The notes under the pieces were generated by a model. The model had not been told where the DNA came from. It made no database searches and worked only from the letters and a program-made list of their open reading frames with translations. A program made the position numbers and the translations under genes. Shown in pieces: positions 58,028 through 64,000 of a stretch of DNA of 64,000 nucleotides (position 1 is its first letter; each line of letters starts with the position of its first letter). This DNA is from Zingiber officinale. Lineage: Eukaryota > Streptophyta > Magnoliopsida > Zingiberales > Zingiberaceae. The DNA is taken from positions 164,498,209-164,562,208 of the forward strand of contig NC_055988.1 of assembly GCF_018446385.1 (NCBI RefSeq), read 5' to 3'.

Positions 58028-60437
58028 TGTTGGTTGCTACTCGGAAAACCTAGAGGTTCCACTGTACAAAAATTTTGTACAAAGATCTGAACCCTTTCCT
58101 AGCTACCATGTGTTCTTTTAAATTAAATTTTGGATCGCCTGCGGAACTTAACACGTTTGATCCAAAACTTAATCTATTTGTTCTTTTAGGTTTAGACTTG
58201 GATCTCCTGCGGAACTTAACACGTTCGACCCAAGTCTCCTTAAGTTATTAATTCCATTAAATATTAATTTCCATAATTGGTTCCCAGTACTGACGTGGCG
58301 AGGCACATGACCTTCTTGGATATGGGAGCAACCACCACCGACTAGACAAAACCTTTTATAGAAAGCTAATATTTAATTTCCTAAAATAACTTTAGGTTAA
58401 CCAAAGAGAATAATCAAATCACAAGGAAAAGAAAAAAAAATAAAAGAACACAACATCGAAAAACATATTCGAAATTCTAGAACGTAAGCCTCTTGTATTT
58501 GGTATTATTTCCATAAATAACTAGTATGATGCGGAAAGAAAAATTACTAGTAATACCTTGTAGAAAAACCTCTTGATCTTCTACCGTATTCCTCTTCTAA
58601 CCTCGGATGTTGTGTGGGCAACGATCTTCCGAGATGAGAAACCACCAACCACCTTCTCCTCCTAGCTAGGTTCGGCCACAAAGGAAAAGCTTCACCAAGG
58701 AAGATAATCAAAACACTAACCAAGCTCCAAGAGATACTAGCTTTCTCTCCTTCTTCTTCTTCTTCTCCGAGTAGTATCCGGCCACCACAAGAGCTCCAAT
58801 AGAAAAGGGAGATTCGGCCACCACAAGAGAAAGAGAGGGAGAGGATGACCGGCTACACCAAGGAACAAAAGAGGGAGAGAAAATAATAGAGGTTGTTACT
58901 CATGAAGTCACCCTCACCCCTTCTTTTATATTCCTTGGCCTAGGCAAATTAGGAAATTTAATTACAATAAAATTTCCTTAATTTCCTTGACATGATTTAA
59001 TTGAGAAAAATAAAATAAAATTTCCCAATTAAATCTACATTGGCCGGCCACATCATTGGAGAACAAATTGGACAAGTTTCAATCAACAATTAAAACTTCC
59101 TAATTTATTTCCGGAAATTTTAAAATTAAAATTTCTCTTTAAAAATCTCTACATGGTTAATAAAAGAAATTTCTATAATTTTAATTTTATCAACATGTGA
59201 ATAATTTTTAAAGAGAAAATAAAATATCTCACCAATCTACAAATAAGGAAAGAGATCTAATCTCTTCCTTTAATCTTTTGTAAATTTTACAAGAGAGATA
59301 ATTTAATTTTAATTCTCTTTAATAAATTATTTCTTCCACATAATAAAAATTAAAATTAAAATTAAAATTATTTTTAATTTATTTTGGCCGGCCCTACTAG
59401 TTTGGATTCAAGCTAGGGCCGGCCACCCAATCTTATACCTAGGCCGGCCCTAGCTTGATTCCCAAGCTAGCTTGGCCGGCCCCATTGGGTGGGTATAGAA
59501 GGTGGGTATAGGTGGGTATAGTACTCTATAAATAAGAGGCTACGATAGGGACCGAGAGGAGGAATTGGTTTTGGTCTCCCGATAAAATTAAGCATCCCGT
59601 GTTCGCCCCGAACACACAACTTAATTTTATCAATAATAATTCATTCCACTAGAGAACTATTATTGAACTACCGCACCAATCCCAAATTACATTTTTGGGC
59701 TCCTTCTTATTATGAGTGTGTTAGTCTCCCTGTGTTTAAGATATCGAATGTCCACTAATTAAGTGAGTTACTGACAACTCATTTAATTAATATCTTAGTC
59801 CAAGAGTAGTACCACTCAACCTTATCGTCATGTCGGACTAAGTCCACCTGCAAGGTTTAACATGACAATCCTTATGAGCTCCTCTTGGGGACATTATCAA
59901 CCTAGTATCTCTAGGACACAGTTTCCTTTTATAATCAACAACACACACTATAAGTGATACCATTTCCCAACTTATCAGGCTTATTGATTCATCGAACTAA
60001 ACCTCACCCATTGATAAATTAAAGAAATAAATATCAAATATATGTGCTTGTTATTATATCAGGATTAAGAGTACACACTTCCATAATAACCGAGGTCTTT
60101 GTTTCTTTATAAAGTCAGTATAAAAGAAACGACCTCAAATGGTCCTACTCAATACACTCTAAGTGTACTAGTGTAATTATACAGTCAAGATAAACTGATA
60201 CCTAATTACACTACGACCTTCTAATGGTTTGTTCCTTTCCATTTTGGTCGTGAGCTACTGTTTATAATTTATAAGGTACTGATAACATCATCTTCTGCAT
60301 GTGACACCACATACTATATTATCTACAGTATAAATTAATTGAACAACTACAACTAAATGTAGACAATTTGACCAAATGTGATTCTTTATTCATAATGAAT
60401 GTTTACAAAGCTTAGGCTTTCAGTATACACTCCAACA
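58028..60437 (-). mobile_element. Solo LTR inserted in the integrase region
   Basis: A 2410-bp unit from TGTTGGTTGC to ACTCCAACA, flanked by AATAC (58023-58027 and 60438-60442). It contains no coding domain. On the minus strand it starts TGTTGGAGTGTATACT, a typical Ty1-copia LTR opening, with a TATA-like ATATAAAAG near 58921-58930. A CTATAAATA on the plus strand (59526) leaves orientation somewhat open. Removing it restores the integrase frame. It has (TTC)n-rich and GGCCGGCC-rich patches (58740-58770 and 59385-59480). Confidence 0.88.
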
Positions 60438-61731
60438 AATACATAGTGATCTATGTGACTTGAAATTTGTGCAAACTAGAGGAGGTAAAAAATATTTTAT
60501 TACTTTTATCGATGATTGCACAAAGTTCTGTTATGTCTTTCTTTTAAGAAGTAAAGACGAAGCCCTAGAGGCGTTCAGAACCTATAAAACAGAAGTTGAA
60601 AACCAACTTGACAAACGAATTAAAATAATTCGAAGCGATAGAGGTGGAGAATATGGTGCACCGTTTGATGAATTTTGTACAGAATCTGGCATTATCCATC
60701 AAACAACGGCGCCTTACTCACCTCAATCAAACGGTGTTGCCGAACGTAAAAATCGGACACTAAAAGAAATGATGAATGCCTTGTTGATAAATTCAGGCTT
60801 ACCTCAAAACTTGTGGGGGGAAGCAATATTATCGGCAAATCACATTCTCAACAGAATCCCTCATAAGAAAAATGATAAAACTCCATATGAACTATGGAAA
60901 GGCCGCGAGCCATCGTACAAATACCTGAAAGTGTGGGGGTGCTTGGCAAAGGTCGAAGTACCTAAACCAAAGCAAGTAAAGATCGGACTTAAAACGTTCG
61001 ATGCGATATTTGTCGGATATACCCATAATAGTAGTGCATATCGTTTCCTAGTTCACAAATCAGACATTCCTGATATACATGTGGGAACAACCATAGAATC
61101 TCGGAATGCGATATTCTTTGAAAACGTATTCCCAAATAAAAAGGGAAACGTTGAAAGTGATAACAACGGAAGTTCAAACAAAAATGACGTTACCGAACTT
61201 AGCTGTTATAAAAGGACTATTGACGATCAAAGTGAAGAGCCACGTCGTAGCAAACGGGCTAGAGTTGAGAAATCGTTCGGGCCAGATTTCATGACTTTCA
61301 TGTCAGAAATGGAACCAAGAACATTAAGTGAAGCTCTCTCTAGACCCGATGCTCCAATGTGGAAAGAAGCTGTCAATAGTGAAATTGAGTCTATCATGAA
61401 TAATCATACTTGGGAATTAGTAGACATTCCTTCTGGTAATAAACCATTAGGTTGTAAGTGGATACTAAAACGTAAGTATAAAGCTGATGGACCAATTGAC
61501 AAGTATAAGGCCAGACTTGTATCCAAGGGGTACAAGCAAGAGGAAGGCCTTAATTACTTCGATACATACTCACCGGTGACAAGGATTACGTCCATACGAG
61601 TGCTAATAGCCATTGCAGCACTGTATGACCTTGAAATACATCAAATGGATGTTAAGACTGCGTTCTTAAATGGTGAGTTGGAAGAAGAAATTTATATGGA
61701 GCAACCCGAAGGGTTCATGACTCGGAAATGA
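60438..61731 (+). pseudogene. Ty1-copia integrase core and RT N-terminal part
   Basis: Integrase catalytic core with the D, D and E residues in FIDDCTKFCYVF, IRSDRGGEYG and GVAERKNRTLKEM, then the GKEP-type C-terminal region (ELWKGREPSYKYLKVWGC). RT starts near 61320 (LSEALSRPDAPMWKEAV) with WILKRKYKADGPIDKYKARLV and IHQMDVKTAFLNGELEEEIYM. TGA 61729-61731 ends this piece; the same frame continues immediately after. Confidence 0.9.
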
Positions 61732-62571
61732 GAAAAGGTGTGTCGACTTGTTAAGTCGTTGTACGGACTTAAGCAAGCGCCTAAACAATGGCACGAAAAA
61801 TTTGACAAAGTAATGCTGTCAAACGAATTCAGAATAAATGAATGTGACAAATGCATTTATGTCAAAAACACACCTGAAGGCTATGTAATTCTCTGTCTAT
61901 ACGTAGACGACATGCTAATAATGGGCAGTAATCATGATGTAATCATGACTACAAAGAAAATGTTGACCAGAAATTTTGATATGAAAGATATGGGTCAAGC
62001 AGATGTTATATTGGGAATTAAAATTCTCAGGACATCAGAAGGGATAGTTTTAACACAATCCCATTATGTAGAATCTGTATTGAAAAAATTCAATGCGTAC
62101 GATCTCTCTACAGTGAAAACACCTATGGATCTAAGTCAGCACTTAGCGAAAAGCCATGGTGAGACCATATCGCAGTTGGAATATTCTCGGATAATAGGCA
62201 GTTTGATGTATCTCACAAACTGCACACGTCCGGATATTGCCTGTACGGTCAACAAACTGAGTCATTTTACGAGTAATCCAAACGACACCCATTGGAAAGC
62301 ATTGATGCGAGTTCTCAGATATTTGAAATATACTATGAACTATGGATTACATTATGGAAAATATCCCGCTGTGTTGGAAGGATATTGTGATGCTAATTGG
62401 ATATCAGATACAAAAGACTCCAAATCCACTAGTGGATACGTATTCACGATCGGTGGGGGAGCAGTATCTTGGAAATCCACTAAGCAGACTTGCATTGCTC
62501 GGTCAACTATGGAATCCGAGTTTATAGCACTAGACAAAGCAGCTGAGGAATTTCTTGGAAGATATTCCTAG
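61732..62571 (+). pseudogene. Ty1-copia RT C-terminal part and RNase H N-terminal part
   Basis: The same frame as the preceding piece shows CRLVKSLYGLKQAPKQW, the RT catalytic YVDD (in LCLYVDDMLIMG, near 61900), and QLEYSRIIGSLMYLTNCTRP. RNase H follows (GYCDANWISDTKDSKSTSGY, ARSTMESEFIALDKAAEEF). The frame is lost near 62550 by a small deletion relative to the family, after which the sequence continues one frame over. Confidence 0.9.
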
Positions 62572-62866
62572 CTGGGTGAAACCTGTGCCTACCGTACTAA
62601 TCCACTGTGATAGTCAATCGGCGATTGGAAGGACACAGAGTAATATGTATAATGGAAAGTCACGACATATACGTCGTAGACATAATACCATTAGGCAGTT
62701 GATCTCGAATGGAGTGATTGCAATCGACTATGTTAAGTCCAAAGATAATTTGGCAGATCCTCTAACGAAGGGGTTGAGTCGAGATCAAGTATACTGCTCA
62801 TCAAGAGGAATGGGATTAAAAAATCTACAACTAAAAACGACTGTAGCGGTAACCCAACCTTGTTGA
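62550..62866 (+). pseudogene. Ty1-copia RNase H C-terminal part
   Basis: The shifted frame begins EDIPSWVKPVPTVLIHCDSQ and continues through GKSRHIRRRHNTIRQLI and DYVKSKDNLADPLTKGLSR to TGA 62864-62866. The final RNase H aspartate (HCDSQ) and the conserved ADPLTKGL tail are present. Only the frame and a few residues at the joint are lost. Confidence 0.88.
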
Positions 62867-63392
62867 CTGGAGATCTCAAGATCTTGGTTCAATGGGACAA
62901 CGAAGTTACAGAAGTTGTGGTCCAGCACATTAGATAGTTTATCTCTATCCCAATCCTAGGATGAATTTGTGCTGTCCTACCTCATGTAGTGAGGTTAAGC
63001 TTATGCTTTTAGTGACTTCTATACCTGATAAGGTGGAGTATGGTAGGATACTCTTGATAGAAGTGTCACCTATGTGAGTGTGAAGACAGGCCGCTTCAAT
63101 GAAACACTCATGAATCCAAGATGGTATCCATGGCCGAAACGGAACCAACCATGAGAACCTAAAGTAGGTGAGATAGATCTCTGTGTGGGTGTTATTGTCT
63201 AAGTATACACCAACAGCTGAGCAGTTCAAGACATCACGTTCACTGCGCAGCCTAGTATACTCGATAGCATTTCACTACGGAAGGTTCAAAGCCACAAGCT
63301 ACCTCTCCCGATGCAGTGACTTATCGATTGGACTCTTGTAAAATGTCAGCATGCATACACGCACTGCATTAATTTCCATTCATGTGAGGGAT
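62867..63392 (+). other. 3' internal non-coding region of the Ty1-copia element
   Basis: No gene. It ends in CATGTGAGGGAT, a short purine tract directly before the 3' LTR. Confidence 0.65.
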
Positions 63393-64000
63393 TGTTGGAT
63401 ATTGGGGCCTTAAATGGACCAAAACGATTTAGAGGAAGGAAGCCATCAATTGTTGAAAGTCGTAATTGAAATCTACGATTCGCGTAGATAGATTTAGACT
63501 ATTAATTTGCTCAAAACCGATTAAGGGTGAATGAGAAATTAATGTTTAAAGTCAGCCTAAAATAACATTTATTATTCATTAATAAAGTGCATGGGAGAAT
63601 AGTCCCACATCGGAAATTCTCGATGTGTATTCTCTACTTATTAATGAAGATGTGTTAATGGAGTTAACACAAAAATAAAAGGACAGGTTACCCCTTAGCC
63701 CAGGGCGAGCAGGTGCTCGCACCTGTGAGCCCGCCACGTGCGCAATGGGTGCTTTGTAGGCGCACTTTGCACTTTGCACTTTGCACTTTGCACTTTGCAC
63801 TTACGCATCGTCGCAAGGAGCATTGAGGAGCTTAAATTTATGCTCCAGGTAACATTGCAGTGCCTACGTGGCACTCGGGTGACGTGGCATCCTCGTGGGC
63901 AAAGGGAGATGACTGGACAGTTGACTTAGGGAATAGATGGCTACCGTTGATCAACGTTGATCAAATAGGTATGATGGATCGCTTGTGATGCGATCTAGAG
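63393..64000 (+). repeat. 3' LTR of the Ty1-copia element, partial
   Basis: Matches 55434-55974 of the 5' LTR in order. It lacks 12 bases near 63467 (ACTTCAAAATTG in the 5' copy). It has extra sequence at 63711-63740 and 63913-63945, and five instead of two ACTTTGC units (63763-63797). It continues past the window end. Confidence 0.88.

Larger units (their letters stand above)
55434..64000 (+). mobile_element. Ty1-copia retrotransposon, nearly full length, 3' end outside window
   Basis: The layout is 5' LTR, gag, protease, integrase, RT and RNase H, then a 3' LTR starting at 63393 and running off the window. The order integrase before RT defines Ty1-copia. Stops at 56638, 57292, 57850 and 61729 and a frameshift near 62550 inactivate it. 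A 2.4-kb solo LTR (58028-60437) splits integrase. The left flanking five bases are ACATC (55429-55433); the matching right copy cannot be checked here. Confidence 0.9.

Overview
The window is plant nuclear DNA made almost entirely of transposable elements and an endogenous pararetrovirus. The evidence is Ty1-copia and Ty3-gypsy LTR elements primed by initiator tRNA-Met, a CACTA transposon, and a badnavirus-like provirus. A monocot is plausible because badnaviruses are frequent there, but the species cannot be named from this sequence. I see no intact host protein-coding gene. The only non-retroviral gene is a broken one resembling the plant 'putative transposon protein' (Transposase_32) family, and it may itself belong to a mobile element.

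Layout. 1-3.3 kb: decayed gag of a Ty1-copia (SIRE/Maximus-like) element, then low-complexity and GC-rich U3-like DNA. 3.3-18.85 kb: the Transposase_32-like gene, split twice. A 3.1-kb solo LTR (3497-6645, TSD ATCTA) sits in its front part. A complex block (7525-18760) sits in its coiled-coil part. That block holds a fold-back copy of the gene (7525-8378), a truncated minus-strand pararetrovirus copy (8379-11916), and a nearly complete plus-strand copy (11913-18760). The gene resumes at 18761 and ends at 18853. 18.9-38.7 kb: a gag-only Ty1-copia element on the minus strand (TSD ATTAC). Inside it lies a 12.7-kb array of three 3.8-kb LTRs with two 0.7-kb internal segments, derived from a Ty3-gypsy element (one outer TSD, CCAGA). 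38.7-48.0 kb: plus-strand SIRE-like fragments with three LTRs, gag and RNase H remnants, a tandem repeat block and CACTA-like debris. 48.0-50.7 kb: another LTR-like promoter region and unassigned DNA. 50.7-54.3 kb: a defective CACTA transposon (TSD CCT). 55.4-64.0 kb: a nearly full-length Ty1-copia element cut by a solo LTR (TSD AATAC), with its 3' LTR running off the window.

The pararetrovirus is the most notable part. Its polyprotein has, in order, movement protein, coat protein, the two cysteine signatures typical of badnaviruses, a complete five-motif dUTPase, aspartic protease, reverse transcriptase and RNase H. It is defective: the plus copy has two in-frame amber stops, and the minus copy has frameshifts, deletions and a truncation. 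The two copies lie head to head, so a transcript across them could fold into a roughly 3.5-kb hairpin and feed RNA silencing. That role is inference.

Most insertions were dated relative to each other by nesting, and five of them are supported by target-site duplications readable directly in the sequence. Between about 19.4 and 22.7 kb there is a quality concern: differences from sister copies concentrate at CTG trinucleotides.
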